Positions 34,449 through 43,405 of a DNA stretch of 64,000 nt are shown piece after piece. Source of the DNA: Nonomuraea cypriaca (lineage in GTDB: Bacteria; Actinomycetota; Actinomycetes; Streptosporangiales; Streptosporangiaceae); contig NZ_JADOGI010000018.1 of the NCBI RefSeq assembly GCF_015645445.1, positions 1 through 64,000 of the forward strand, given 5' to 3'. The notes under the pieces were generated by a model. The model searched no databases. It had not been told where the DNA came from and saw nothing but the letters and a program-made list of their open reading frames with translations. Both the position numbers and the translations under genes were made by a program. Within the stretch, counting starts at the first letter, position 1. The number at the start of each line of letters is the position of its first letter.

Positions 34449-35195
34449 ATGGCATTCACAGATCTGGTGGTCATCGTCACGGGTGCGGGGTCGGGGATCG
34501 GCCGCGCGACCGCCATCGCGTTCGCCCAGGCCGGCGCGTACGTCCTGGGTGTCGGCCGCCGCAAAGAGGCTCTGGAGGAGACCGCCCAGGGTCACCCCAA
34601 CATCGAGATCCTGCCCATCGACCTCCGCGACGCGCATGCGCCCCAAACCATCGTCGACACGGCGCTCGCCCGCTGGAAACGGGTCGACGTCCTCATCAAC
34701 AACGCCGGCGCGACCGCGATGATGCCGCTGGCCGACGTCACCGCCGAGCGCATCGGCGAGCTTTTCGGGCTCAACGTCGCCGCGCCCAGCCTGCTGGCCA
34801 GCGCCGCCCTGCCCCACCTCCGGCGCACCCGCGGCTCGATCGTGAACATCTCCAGCACGTACGGCCACCGGCCGCTACCCGGCGCCGCCCACTACGCCGC
34901 CACCAAGGCCGCCATGGAACAGCTCACCCGCACCTGGGCCCTGGAGCTGGCCTCCGACGGCGTCCGGGTCAACGCCCTGGCCCCCGGCCCCACGGAGTCC
35001 GAGGCGCTGGCCGCGGCCGGCCTGGCCGCGGACGCGGTGGAGCAGATCAAGCAGGACGAAGCCGGCCGCATCCCCCTGAGCCGCCGCGGCGAGCCCCACG
35101 AGGTCGCCACCTGGATCCTGCACCTGGCCCACCCCACCTCCACCTGGCTCACCGGCCAGGTCCTCACCGTCGACGGCGGCCTCGAACTCGTGTGA
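34449..35195 (+). CDS. short-chain dehydrogenase/reductase
   Basis: 248 residues. VVIVTGAGSGIGRATAIAF cofactor motif; GVGRRKEALEE with Arg favours NADP(H); LINNAGATA; catalytic Ser in IVNISSTYGHR and YAATKAAMEQL (Tyr, Lys); TGQVLTVDGGLELV end typical of the classical family. The ATG at 34449 follows GAAGGG; one codon set earlier (34434) is an alternative. Controlled by the divergent ArsR repressor. Confidence 0.9.
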   Translation: MAFTDLVVIVTGAGSGIGRATAIAFAQAGAYVLGVGRRKEALEETAQGHPNIEILPIDLRDAHAPQTIVDTALARWKRVDVLINNAGATAMMPLADVTAERIGELFGLNVAAPSLLASAALPHLRRTRGSIVNISSTYGHRPLPGAAHYAATKAAMEQLTRTWALELASDGVRVNALAPGPTESEALAAAGLAADAVEQIKQDEAGRIPLSRRGEPHEVATWILHLAHPTSTWLTGQVLTVDGGLELV

Positions 35196-35362
35196 CCGAC
35201 TCTCACCAGGACGTCCGTGCCCATCAGCGCATGCATCACTGTGTCCATCAGCGCAGCCGTACGGTGGCCGTCACGGACGCACGATATGCCGGACTTCTGA
35301 TCAGCGCAGCTCGCCGAACCAGCGCAGCACCCGCGGCAGCGAGCGGAACGCCGAGAGGGCGG

Positions 35363-35830
35363 TCAGGCGCCTGGCCTGATCGGTACGACGTTGCCGGGCG
35401 TGACGCGGCGGGGGAGCGCGAACCAGGTGGCCTTGCCGACGAGGTCCGGGCGGGTGAGGTAGCGCTGGGGGTGACAGCCGTGAAAGCCGTCGGAGAGCCT
35501 GGCGATGATCCGCAGCCCCCGCCCGTGCTCGGCGCTCACGTCGGGAGGCGGCGGGGCGGGCAGGATCGGGCTGCTGTCGACCACCACGCACATGATCTCT
35601 TTGGCGTCTATGTGCAGGGCCAGCTCGTAGGGGCCGGCGCCGTACAGGAAAGCGTTGGTCACCAATTCGCTGACCATGAGCACGGCGTCGTCGACGAGAT
35701 CGGAACAAAGGGCGAGCGCCGACAATTCACGGTGAATGATCGTTCGTGCGTGGCGGACCGTCCTGGCGTCCTGGACCAGCGGCCAAACGTACTGCTTCCC
35801 GCTCGGGCGAGCCGATCGCAGCCTGGTCAT
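35363..35830 (-). CDS. RsbW-like histidine-kinase-type ATPase (anti-sigma factor class)
   Basis: 155 residues with a compact GHKL ATP-binding fold: N box DDAVLMVSELVTNAFLYGAG, G1 VVVDSSPILP and G2 EHGRGLRIIARLSDG. Such stand-alone domains in actinomycetes act as anti-sigma factors or phosphorylate anti-sigma antagonists. AGGAAAGAGAGG precedes the ATG at 35830. No partner STAS or sigma gene is adjacent. Confidence 0.82.
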   Translation of the reverse strand: MTRLRSARPSGKQYVWPLVQDARTVRHARTIIHRELSALALCSDLVDDAVLMVSELVTNAFLYGAGPYELALHIDAKEIMCVVVDSSPILPAPPPPDVSAEHGRGLRIIARLSDGFHGCHPQRYLTRPDLVGKATWFALPRRVTPGNVVPIRPGA

Positions 35831-36026
35831 GGCCTCTCTTTCCTGGGCGGGGCAGCGAATGCGTGTTTCGTTCAACAAGGAGTGCCTGCCTAGGGTCGAC
35901 GTACACCGCTGTCGAAACATGTACGTATGGAAAGGCATTCTGGTTGAATCCGCCGCGAGAAAAATCACCATTATCTTTAGCCGCGCTCCGCGGGCGGCCG
36001 GGACGCTCGCGGGTACGGACACAGCC

Positions 36027-36191
36027 ATGAGCAGTCCTGACGAGAACACACCGAAGAACGACCCCAAGCCCATGCCCGACGCCGTACGCCGGCCGCCCAG
36101 GGATCGTCCGGTAAAACCCAAGCCCGCCGGCCAGGAAGCGCTGGAGCGGGCGCTGTCGGAGTCAGGCAAGAACCTGAAAGATCTGACCTAG
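36027..36191 (+). CDS. small disordered protein of unknown function
   Basis: 54 residues, Pro/Lys/Asp-rich and predicted disordered up to about 35, then a short helix (GQEALERALSESGKNLKDLT). No recognised domain and no strong RBS, so coding status is moderate. The preceding ~195 bases between it and the RsbW-like gene hold only promoter-like AT-richer sequence. Confidence 0.4.
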   Translation: MSSPDENTPKNDPKPMPDAVRRPPRDRPVKPKPAGQEALERALSESGKNLKDLT

Positions 36192-36204
36192 CGTCACACC
36201 ACGT

Positions 36205-37086
36205 CTACAGCAGGGGCCACAGCCGGGCCGGGGTCAGGGGAACGTCGGTGATCTTCGCCGCGGCTTCGGGGACCGCGGCGGCGACCGCGTTGGCGATGGC
36301 GGCGGCCGGGCCGATGGTGCCGGACTCCCCCGCGCCCTTCATGCCGCCCGGCGTGAGCGGCGAGGGAGTCCGCAACATGAAGACCTCGATGCCGGGCACC
36401 TCCCTGGTGGTCGGCGGCAGGTATTCGGTGATCGGCTGGCCGTCCTCGGTGTACACGATCTCCTCGGTCAGCGCCATGCCGATCCCCTGGGCCACGCCGC
36501 CCCTGATCTGGCCCTCCACCAGGGCCGGGTTCACCAGCACGCCGGAGTCGTTGACCGCCCAGTAGCCCTCGGGCGATCGCCATCAGCTTGTCGCGCAGGC
36601 GTACAGCGTGAAGTCGGTGAGCACGTTCGTGCCCCAGTCGGGGTAGAGCAGCGGCGCGCCTGCCTCCAGCGCCCGCTCCGCGCCGACCACGGCGGGCAGC
36701 TCGTCGAGCTCCAGGTCCACGAGGTCGGCGGCGTCCCTGGCGGCCTCCGGCGTGCGGGCGACGACGACGGCGAGCGGCTGGCCGGCGTATCTGATCGCGT
36801 CGTCCAGCATCCGGTACGACAGCATCCGCTGGCCCGGGGCCAGGCTGACGCACGGCAGGAACAGGCCGGCGGCGTCGGCCGGGGTGATGACGTCGAGCAC
36901 GCCCTCGGCCGCCGCGGCCGCCTTGGCGCCGCAGCCGAGCAGCCTTCCGTGGGCGGTGGGGCTGCGGACCACGTACGCGTGGACGGTGCCCGGCAGGCGG
37001 ACGTTGCCGACGTACCTGCCTCTGCCCGTCAGCAGCCTGATGTCTTCCCTTCGCGGCGTCCTCGCGCCGACATACCCCTCTCCCAT
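36205..37086 (-). pseudogene. xanthine dehydrogenase/aldehyde oxidase large subunit, internally deleted
   Basis: The N-terminal piece (37086 to 36583) reads MGEGYVGARTPRREDIRLLT, VRLPGTVHAYVVRSPTAHG, IRYAGQPLAVVVA and DWGTNVLTDFT, then meets a TGA. The C-terminal piece (to 36205) resumes in the same frame with GVLVNPALVEGQIRGGVAQG, TPGGMKGAGESGTIGPAAAI and the end. The central molybdopterin-binding region (~450 residues in intact homologues) is missing. The gene cannot make a working molybdohydroxylase. No medium or small subunit gene lies nearby. Confidence 0.82.
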
Positions 37087-37159
37087 GGTCCGATTGTGAG
37101 CGCGGTCGTCCGAACGGTCTATACGATCCGCGAGAAAGAGCACGTCAGCGGGGGCACTG

Positions 37160-37660
37160 ATGCAAACTTTCCTACCATTTCCGGACTTCGCCGCAACGGC
37201 TGCGGTCCTGGACCCGCTACGGCTCGGCAAGCAGCGGATCGAGTCCCTGCAGGTCCTCCGCGCCCTCACCATCCCCGGTTACGGCTGGCGCCACCACCCG
37301 GTCGTGAAGATGTGGGCCGGTTACGAGGAGGCGCTCGTCCGCTACGGCCTCGAGGTGTGCGACCGCTGGCGCGCCATGGGCCGGCCGGACACCTGCGCCC
37401 GGACCATGACCACCGAACTGGCCAGGCACCGCGCCACCCCGAAAGCCACCCCGAAAGCCACCCCGGAAGTACGCCGCCAGAAGGAGCTGGCGGCGGCCGG
37501 CGAGCTGCCGCCCTGGCTCGGCGACGAGGCGCTGCACCGCAGCCACCGCTCCGCGCTCCTGCGCAAGGACCCCGGCTTCTACCGCCCGGTGTTCGGCGAC
37601 GAGCCGGACGACCTGGACTACGTCTGGCCCCGCTCCGACCGCCTCCCGGTGGTCAGATGA
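37160..37660 (+). CDS. MSMEG_6728 family protein (pyrimidine-dimer glycosylase-like)
   Basis: 166 residues beginning MQTFLPFPDFAATAAVLDPL, then RLGKQRIESLQVLRAL and YGWRHHPVVKMWAGYEEAL, which define the actinobacterial MSMEG_6728 group, related to phage-type pyrimidine-dimer DNA glycosylases. A tandem KATP insertion lies near residue 95. The C-terminus has HRSHRSALLRKDPGFYRPVF. It overlaps the convergent multicopper oxidase by 8 bases. A role in DNA repair is suggested by the family name only. Confidence 0.8.
   Translation: MQTFLPFPDFAATAAVLDPLRLGKQRIESLQVLRALTIPGYGWRHHPVVKMWAGYEEALVRYGLEVCDRWRAMGRPDTCARTMTTELARHRATPKATPKATPEVRRQKELAAAGELPPWLGDEALHRSHRSALLRKDPGFYRPVFGDEPDDLDYVWPRSDRLPVVR
37433..37468 (+). 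repeat. three tandem 12-bp units inside a coding region
   Basis: GCCACCCCGAAA occurs at 37433, 37445 and (with one change, GGAA) 37457, encoding ATPK-ATPK-ATPE. A slippage-prone, in-frame repeat that may vary between strains. Confidence 0.8.
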
Positions 37661-39164
37661 CCTCGAAGGCGGCCATCATGGCCATGTCCTCGTGTTCGAG
37701 GTTGTGGCAGTGCAGGACATATCGCCCCCGATAGTCGGTGAACCGCGTGACGATCTCGACGGTCTGGGCGTCGCGCACCTCGATCGTGTCCTTCCACTCC
37801 GGCGGCCCCGACGGCCGCTCGCCGTTGACCGACAACACCTGGAAGTGGTCCAGGTGCAGGTGTACGGGGTGGGCCACGTCACTGGTCAGCCGCCACACCT
37901 CGACGTCCCCCAGCTTCGGTCTGGCCTCCATCCGACGGGCGTCGAACGGCCGGCCGTTGATCAGCCACCCGGTGCCGCCGTGCATGCTCCCGCTGCTGAA
38001 CTCGAACTCCCGCGTCACCGTCGCCTTGCCTGGATCGAGCGCCTCGACGGTGGACAACCGTCCTGGCACGGCCGAGTCGTCGGGCTCGTCGCGGTCCACC
38101 GCGAACCGCATCACCCTGGCCTGCGCGCCCTCCCCCGCCAGGTTCCGCAGCTCGACGTACCGGCCCAGCTCGTAGCCGGCGAAGTCGACGACCACGTCCG
38201 CGCGCTCACCAGGGGCCAGCCTGATCTGACGTACCGTGCGCGGCGCGCTCAGCAGGCCCCCGTCGCCGCTGATCCGCACCATGGGGCCGCCGGTGGACAG
38301 CTCGTACACGCGCGCGTTGGACGCGTTGCACAGCCGCAGCCGGTAGCGCGCCCTGGCCACCCGCAGCTCGGGCCAGGGCGCGCCGTTCACCAGGATCACG
38401 TCCCCGAGGACGCCACCCATGTACCCCTCCTGCACCCCCGGCCGATCCGGCAGGCCCGGATACAGCAGCGTGCCGTCCGCGGCGAACGACCGGTCGCAGA
38501 TCAGCAGCGGCACGTCCCGCTCCCCCGCGGGCAGCGGCAACGCCTCCTCCTCGGCGTCGCGCACCAGGAACATCCCGGCCAGTCCGCGCCACACCTGCGG
38601 CCCCGTGTAGTCCATGCGATGGTCGTGGTACCAGAGCGTGGCGGCCCGCTGCTCCAGCGGGAACACGTACTCGCGCGCGGCCCCCGGCGCGACGAGGTCC
38701 GTGGGGAAGCCGTCGGACTCCGGCGGTGTGTGCCCGCCGTGCAGGTGCAGGACGGTCGGCTCACCGAGCTGGTTGACGAGTTTCACCACCGTCCGCCGCC
38801 CGCTGCGCGCCTCGATGGTCGGCCCGGGAAACGTCCCGCCGTATCCCCAGATCGGGGTACGCAGCCCCGGCAGCACCTCCACCTCCGCCACCCGCTCGGT
38901 CAGCTCGTAGAAGTCGGCCCCGCCCGCGCTGCTGACCGGCTTGGCCACCTCGGGCAACGGCAGCGGCACCGCGTACGGCTTGGGCTGCGGCGCCGCGCCG
39001 GCCAGGAGCTGCGGTTGCGGGGTGCCGGCGAGCAGCGAGCACCCCGGCACCCCCACCGCCGCCACCGCACCGATACCGAGCAACCGCAGCACGTCCCGTC
39101 TCCCCGGCCCGGCCCCGCGCCCGTTCCGGGTCGTGGCCGCCTGGCCGCCGCCGATCCGGGTCAT
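37653..39164 (-). CDS. multicopper oxidase, Tat-exported, likely lipoprotein
   Basis: 503 residues. Twin-arginine signal GRRDVLRLLGIGAVAAVG ending in VPGC (Cys42) suggests Tat export with lipid attachment. Copper sites: HLHGGHTPPESDG, LWYHDHRMD, HPVHLHLDHFQVL and HCHNLEHEDMAMM (type 1, with Met). The architecture fits the CueO/CotA-like three-cupredoxin oxidases that oxidise metals or phenolics at the cell surface. The ATG overlaps the stop of the upstream membrane gene (ATGA). A divergent two-component system lies beyond that gene and may control the pair. Confidence 0.92.
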   Translation of the reverse strand: MTRIGGGQAATTRNGRGAGPGRRDVLRLLGIGAVAAVGVPGCSLLAGTPQPQLLAGAAPQPKPYAVPLPLPEVAKPVSSAGGADFYELTERVAEVEVLPGLRTPIWGYGGTFPGPTIEARSGRRTVVKLVNQLGEPTVLHLHGGHTPPESDGFPTDLVAPGAAREYVFPLEQRAATLWYHDHRMDYTGPQVWRGLAGMFLVRDAEEEALPLPAGERDVPLLICDRSFAADGTLLYPGLPDRPGVQEGYMGGVLGDVILVNGAPWPELRVARARYRLRLCNASNARVYELSTGGPMVRISGDGGLLSAPRTVRQIRLAPGERADVVVDFAGYELGRYVELRNLAGEGAQARVMRFAVDRDEPDDSAVPGRLSTVEALDPGKATVTREFEFSSGSMHGGTGWLINGRPFDARRMEARPKLGDVEVWRLTSDVAHPVHLHLDHFQVLSVNGERPSGPPEWKDTIEVRDAQTVEIVTRFTDYRGRYVLHCHNLEHEDMAMMAAFEVI

Positions 39165-39565
39165 GCCACGGCCCGGCGGGGGAACACCCTGCCGAGCTGG
39201 GCGACGCCACCGCCGAACAGCAGCACCCCGAGCGGCAGGTGAACGGTCTTCACCCCCATCTCGCCGAGCACCGCCTGCACGACCGTCAGGACCAGCAGCA
39301 GCGCAGCCGGGACGATGAACGCCGCGGACCCGCCACCTGGCCGCCAGACCAGGATCGCCGCGAGGAGGTGGAGGATCCCGACGACGAGCAGGGCCACCGC
39401 CGAGGCCATGTGCAGCGACCGCCCGCCAGGGGTGGAGAGCAGCATGCCCGCCGTCACGGCCTGGAACAGCAGCGCGACGACATGCAGGACCACCGCGGCC
39501 CTGAGCCACTGCATGGCCCAGGGGGAGGTGCGTACGGGCCGGGCATCGAACTGTTGCGTGACCAT
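39161..39565 (-). CDS. four-span membrane protein paired with multicopper oxidase
   Basis: 134 residues, four hydrophobic helices (AAVVLHVVALLFQAVTAGML, SAVALLVVGILHLLAAILVW, IVPAALLLVLTVVQAVLGEM, LPLGVLLFGGGVAQLG), with a His in each of several helices (LHVV, SLHMA, LHLLA, VHLP) in positions reminiscent of haem-binding four-helix cytochromes. AGGAG precedes the ATG. Co-translated with the oxidase, so a quinol/electron-transfer or assembly role is plausible but unproven. Confidence 0.75.
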   Translation of the reverse strand: MVTQQFDARPVRTSPWAMQWLRAAVVLHVVALLFQAVTAGMLLSTPGGRSLHMASAVALLVVGILHLLAAILVWRPGGGSAAFIVPAALLLVLTVVQAVLGEMGVKTVHLPLGVLLFGGGVAQLGRVFPRRAVA

Positions 39566-39792
39566 CTCAGTCTCCTATGAGTGCGTCGAAGTGCTCTGTC
39601 GCGGTGATGGCGCAGATCTTCTCCATGGCACGACATCGTGGTGTCCGGCCCGGCCCCTGGGCATCGTGCCGGGGAAGACTCCTGCGCCTACGACGCGCGA
39701 AGCACAGCGGGCCGCACTACGACGCCGGGAGTAGTGGCGGTTTCCCACCTGGTACGGAGGAGGACGGCACCACCAGGCTCTAATGTGCAGGA

Positions 39793-40950
39793 ATGAGCCC
39801 AATGCTCGGATGGCGCCCGCTCGCCCTGGACACCGCGCTCGCCGCCGTGATGGCCGCAGTCCTGTCGCTCACCGTGCTGGTCACGCCGGACGCCGGAGCG
39901 CTCGACCTGGTCGCCGTCCTGGCCGGCTCGGCGGCGCTGGTCGCCTGGCGTCGTGCTCCCCTGGTGTCACTGGCCGTCAGCACGGTGTGCATGCTCTACT
40001 ACTCCCTCCACGCCGAGCCGGGACCGCCCTCCGCCTTTCCCGTGCTGGTCTCCGTGTTCGGCGCGGTCAGGGCCGGGCACCGCGTGATCGCCGCGCTGGC
40101 CGGCGCGGGCTTCCTGATCGTCAGCCTGGCGGTGAACCTGTCCACCGCCACCGACCAGAACCCCAGGGAGATCGTCCAGCAGACGTCGTTGCTGATCGGC
40201 TGGTTCGTGGCCGCAGGGGTGACGGCCACGGTGGCCAGGCACCGGCAGGCGTACCTGGAGCAGGTCGAGCAGCGGGCGGTGGAGGCCGAGCGCACCCGCG
40301 AGGAGGCGGCGCGCCGCCGCGCGAGCGAGGAGCGGCTGCGCATCGCCAGGGAGCTGCACGACTCGCTCACCCACAGCATCTCGATCATCAAGGTGCAGGC
40401 GGGGGTGGCCGTTCACCTGGCCCGCAAGAACGGTGAGGAGGTGCCGGCCGCGCTGCTGGCCATCCAGGAGGCCGGCGGCGACGCCATGCGCGAGCTGCGC
40501 GCCACCTTGGAGGTCCTGCGGGACTCCGACGGCTCGGAGGGCGCGGACGGCGAACCCGTGGCCAGCGGTCTCGACCGGCTCCACGACCTGGTGGAACGGG
40601 CCCGCTCGACCGGCCAGCCGGCCACCGTGACGATCTCCGGGGCGCTCCGCGAGCTGCCCGCCGAGGTGGACAGGGCCGCGTACCGGATCGTCCAGGAGGC
40701 ACTCACCAACGTCTCCAGGCACGCGGGCGGCGCCTCCGCGTCGGTACGCATCGACTACGGCGGCGACGCGCTGGCCGTCCAGGTGGACGACGACGGCACG
40801 GCCTGCTCCGACGCGCCACATGTGCCGGGCGTGGGCCTGCTCGGCATGAGCGAGCGCGTCACGGCACTGGGCGGCCGGTTGCGCGCCGGGCCCCGCCCCG
40901 AGGGAGGCTTCACCGTACGCGCGGAACTGCCTCTGGAGGAACCATCGTGA
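39793..40950 (+). CDS. NarL-type two-component sensor histidine kinase
   Basis: 385 residues. About five membrane helices in the first ~150 residues, then a linker helix rich in Glu/Arg, HisKA_3 domain with phospho-acceptor His189 in ARELHDSLTHSISI, and a HATPase domain (AYRIVQEALTNVSRHAGG, GVGLLGMSERVTALGG). It is coupled to the response regulator by a GTGA overlap. The sensed signal is unknown; short extracytoplasmic loops suggest membrane-state or intramembrane sensing. Confidence 0.92.
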   Translation: MSPMLGWRPLALDTALAAVMAAVLSLTVLVTPDAGALDLVAVLAGSAALVAWRRAPLVSLAVSTVCMLYYSLHAEPGPPSAFPVLVSVFGAVRAGHRVIAALAGAGFLIVSLAVNLSTATDQNPREIVQQTSLLIGWFVAAGVTATVARHRQAYLEQVEQRAVEAERTREEAARRRASEERLRIARELHDSLTHSISIIKVQAGVAVHLARKNGEEVPAALLAIQEAGGDAMRELRATLEVLRDSDGSEGADGEPVASGLDRLHDLVERARSTGQPATVTISGALRELPAEVDRAAYRIVQEALTNVSRHAGGASASVRIDYGGDALAVQVDDDGTACSDAPHVPGVGLLGMSERVTALGGRLRAGPRPEGGFTVRAELPLEEPS

Positions 40951-41609
40951 TCCGTGTCCTGCTCGTGGACGACCAGGCGCTCATCCGCGGCGGCTTCCGC
41001 GCCCTGCTGGAGGCCGAGGACGACATCGAGGTGGTGGCCGAGGCCGCGAACGGCGAGCAGGCCGTCGCCCTCGCCCTGGAGCACCTGCCCGACGTCGCCC
41101 TCGTCGACGTGCAGATGCCGGTCGTGGACGGGATCGAGGCGACCAGGCGGATCGCCGCCGACGAGCGCCTGAACCAGGTCCACGTCGTGATCCTGACCAA
41201 CTACGGCCTCGACGAGTACGTCTTCAACGCCCTCCGGGCCGGCGCCTGCGGCTTCATGGTCAAGGACACCGAGCCCGCCGACCTGCTGCAGGGCGTCAGG
41301 GTCGCGGCCCGCGGCGACGCGCTGCTCTCCCCCGCCATCACCCGCCGCCTGATCGGCGAGTACGTCGCCCGCCGCCCCGAGCCCGCGCCGGTAGGGCTCG
41401 ACGTGCTCACCAACCGCGAACGCGAGGTGACCGCGCTGGTCGCCCGCGGCCTGTCCAACAACGAGATCGCCGCGCACATGGTGATCAGCCCGACCACCGC
41501 CAAGACGCACGTCAGCAGGGCCATGACCAAGCTGGGCGCCCGCGACCGCGCCCAGCTCGTGGTCTTCGCCTACGAGTCCGGCCTGGTCGCCCCACGGGCG
41601 CGCCGCTGA
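40947..41609 (+). CDS. LuxR/NarL-family response regulator
   Basis: 220 residues. Receiver domain with acidic pocket LLVDDQ (Asp8, Asp9) and phosphorylatable Asp54 in ALVDVQMPVVDG, Lys in CGFMVKDTEP, then a LuxR HTH (LTNREREVTALVARGLSNNE, VISPTTAKTHVSRAMTKLGA). GTG start overlaps the kinase stop. It would bind DNA as a dimer when phosphorylated by the kinase. Confidence 0.94.
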   Translation: MIRVLLVDDQALIRGGFRALLEAEDDIEVVAEAANGEQAVALALEHLPDVALVDVQMPVVDGIEATRRIAADERLNQVHVVILTNYGLDEYVFNALRAGACGFMVKDTEPADLLQGVRVAARGDALLSPAITRRLIGEYVARRPEPAPVGLDVLTNREREVTALVARGLSNNEIAAHMVISPTTAKTHVSRAMTKLGARDRAQLVVFAYESGLVAPRARR

Positions 41610-41661
41610 CACCCGCGGGCAGGTTCGTGGTGGAATGACCTCCTGATCACTGGGAGGACTC

Positions 41662-42261
41662 GTGGGCATCATTTCGCGCGGCTTCCGCGGCAAGCGCAGA
41701 GGGGGCGACGAGCGGCTGCCACCCGGGCAGTACCTGGTCGAGGACTTCCCGGTGCTGTCGGCTGGGCCGACGCCGCGGATCCCGCCTGAGCGGTGGGAGT
41801 TCGCCATCGACACCGAGGCCGAGCGGACCCACCGCTGGTCGTGGGAGGAGTTCCTGGCCCTGCCCAGGCAGACGCCCACGGTCGACATCCACTGCGTCAC
41901 CAAGTGGTCCAAGCTGGACACCACGTGGGAGGGCGTCTCGCTGGACGTGCTCTTCGAGGACGTCGACACGGCGGCCGAGCACGCCCTGGTCTACTCGTAC
42001 GGCGGATACACCACCAACCTGCCACTGGAGGACCTGCTCGACGGCAAGGCGTGGATCGTGCACCGCTTCGGCGGCGAGGACCTGGAGCCCAGGCACGGCG
42101 GTCCCGCCCGCCTGATCGTGCCGCACCTGTACTTCTGGAAGTCGGCCAAGTGGGTGCGCGGCATCCGGCTGATGGACGAGGACTACCCGGGTTTCTGGGA
42201 GACCGCCGGCTACCACAACTACGGCGACCCGTGGCGTGAGCAGCGCTACGAGGGTGACTAA
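41662..42261 (+). CDS. sulfite-oxidase-like molybdopterin oxidoreductase
   Basis: 199 residues, the short cytoplasmic version of the sulfite oxidase/YedY fold. DIHCVTKWS contains the Mo-coordinating Cys78; YSYGGYTTNLPLEDLLDGK and VRGIRLMDEDYPGFWETAGYHNYGDPW (conserved segments) bind the cofactor. No twin-arginine signal, unlike MsrP/YedY. GGGAGGA precedes GTG at 41662. It overlaps the next reading frame and likely receives electrons from that reductase. Confidence 0.9.
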   Translation: MGIISRGFRGKRRGGDERLPPGQYLVEDFPVLSAGPTPRIPPERWEFAIDTEAERTHRWSWEEFLALPRQTPTVDIHCVTKWSKLDTTWEGVSLDVLFEDVDTAAEHALVYSYGGYTTNLPLEDLLDGKAWIVHRFGGEDLEPRHGGPARLIVPHLYFWKSAKWVRGIRLMDEDYPGFWETAGYHNYGDPWREQRYEGD

Positions 42262-42985
42262 GGTGCGCCGCCTGGTCTGGCGGCCGGCCGAGCTCGTCAG
42301 GACCGTGGCCGAGACCGCCACCGCCCACACCCTGACCTTCCGGGTGCCCGGCTGGCCGGGCCACCTCCCGGGGCAGCACGTCGACGTACGGCTGACCGCC
42401 GAGGACGGCTACACCGCGCAGCGCAGCTACTCGCTGGCCGCGCCCGCCGACGGCGACCTCGTCGAGCTGACCGTGGAGAACGTGCCCGACGGTGAGGTCT
42501 CGCCGTACCTCACCGAGGTGATGGAGCCCGGCGACCAGATCGAGGTCCGCGGCCCGGTGGGCGGCTGGTTCGTCTGGCGGTCCGCGAGCGAGACGCCGGT
42601 GGTGCTGGTCGGCGGCGGGTCGGGGATCGTGCCGCTGATGGCGATGATCAGGGCGCGCCGGCAGGCGGGCAACCCGGTGCCGTTCCGCCTGATCTACTCG
42701 CTGCGCGACCAGGACCGCCGCTACTACGCCGGCGAGCTGCGCCGCCCTGACCCCGGGCTGGACGTCACCTACCTCTACACCAGGACCGCGCCGCCCGGCG
42801 CGGCCCGCCCGCCAGGGCGGATCGCCCTGGGCGACCTGGCCGAGGCCGGCTTCGAGCCCGGCCGCCCCGACTGCTACGTGTGCGGGCCGACGAGCTTCGT
42901 CGAGACGGCCGCCGACCTGCTGCTCGCGCTCGGGCACCCGCCCCAGCGCATCAGAACCGAACGTTTCGGCCCGACCGGAGGCTGA
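42254..42985 (+). CDS. FAD/NAD-binding ferredoxin-NADP reductase-like protein
   Basis: 243 residues. FAD-binding RSYSLAAPADGD, GQHVDVRLTAEDG, NAD motif VVLVGGGSGIVPLMAMI and CYVCGPTSFVETAADLL at the C-terminus. No 2Fe-2S domain. The GTG at 42254 overlaps the molybdoenzyme stop; a second GTG at 42263 has better RBS spacing. It is the probable electron donor or acceptor of the adjacent sulfite-oxidase-like protein. Confidence 0.9.
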   Translation: MTKVRRLVWRPAELVRTVAETATAHTLTFRVPGWPGHLPGQHVDVRLTAEDGYTAQRSYSLAAPADGDLVELTVENVPDGEVSPYLTEVMEPGDQIEVRGPVGGWFVWRSASETPVVLVGGGSGIVPLMAMIRARRQAGNPVPFRLIYSLRDQDRRYYAGELRRPDPGLDVTYLYTRTAPPGAARPPGRIALGDLAEAGFEPGRPDCYVCGPTSFVETAADLLLALGHPPQRIRTERFGPTGG

Positions 42986-42986
42986 C

Positions 42987-43253
42987 ATGACCGCAGAACA
43001 CCTGGACGGCAACGCCCTGGGGGGCCCGCTCGGCGAGATCTTCGCCGTGGACGTCACCACCGCCACCGGCCGCTGCGCGAGCTGCGGGCTGACCGGCCCG
43101 CTCGCCGAGCTACGCGTGTACGGCCCCGATCCCGGCCTGGTCGGCCGCTGCCCGAGCTGTGACGAGGTGGTCATCAGACTGGTACGCGGCCCCGGCACGG
43201 CCTGGCTGGACCTGCGCGGCTCGGTGTCCCTCCGCGTGAACGTCCCCGACTGA
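42987..43253 (+). CDS. DUF6510-type small zinc-ribbon protein
   Basis: 88 residues with two CxxC knuckles, GRCASCGLTG and GRCPSCDEVV, that form a zinc-ribbon or rubredoxin-like site. It starts two bases after the reductase stop. This gene commonly accompanies the molybdoenzyme/reductase pair, which suggests a third component of the redox system; the exact role is unknown. Confidence 0.82.
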   Translation: MTAEHLDGNALGGPLGEIFAVDVTTATGRCASCGLTGPLAELRVYGPDPGLVGRCPSCDEVVIRLVRGPGTAWLDLRGSVSLRVNVPD

Positions 43254-43405
43254 CCCACATGCCGACGCGACCACCACCGGCTGTGGTTACCGGCGCGTGA
43301 TCGTGCCGGACTGAGTACACTCGGGACGATCAACGGCCGAGATCTGTACGGCGAGGCTCTTGGCCATGGGCGGCGGCCCGTCGGCCCCCGTCCTACTGGA
43401 GTCAC

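Noticed and set aside
35301..35363. Peptide RLTALSAFRSLPRVLRWFGEL read on the minus strand just beyond the RsbW-like gene
   Set aside because: Frame differs from the RsbW-like ORF, there is no independent start, and only the last ~20 residues look protein-like.
36194..36853. Arg/Gly-rich minus-strand frame across the collapsed xanthine dehydrogenase gene
   Set aside because: Shadow frame; the two pieces with real molybdohydroxylase similarity are in the other frame.
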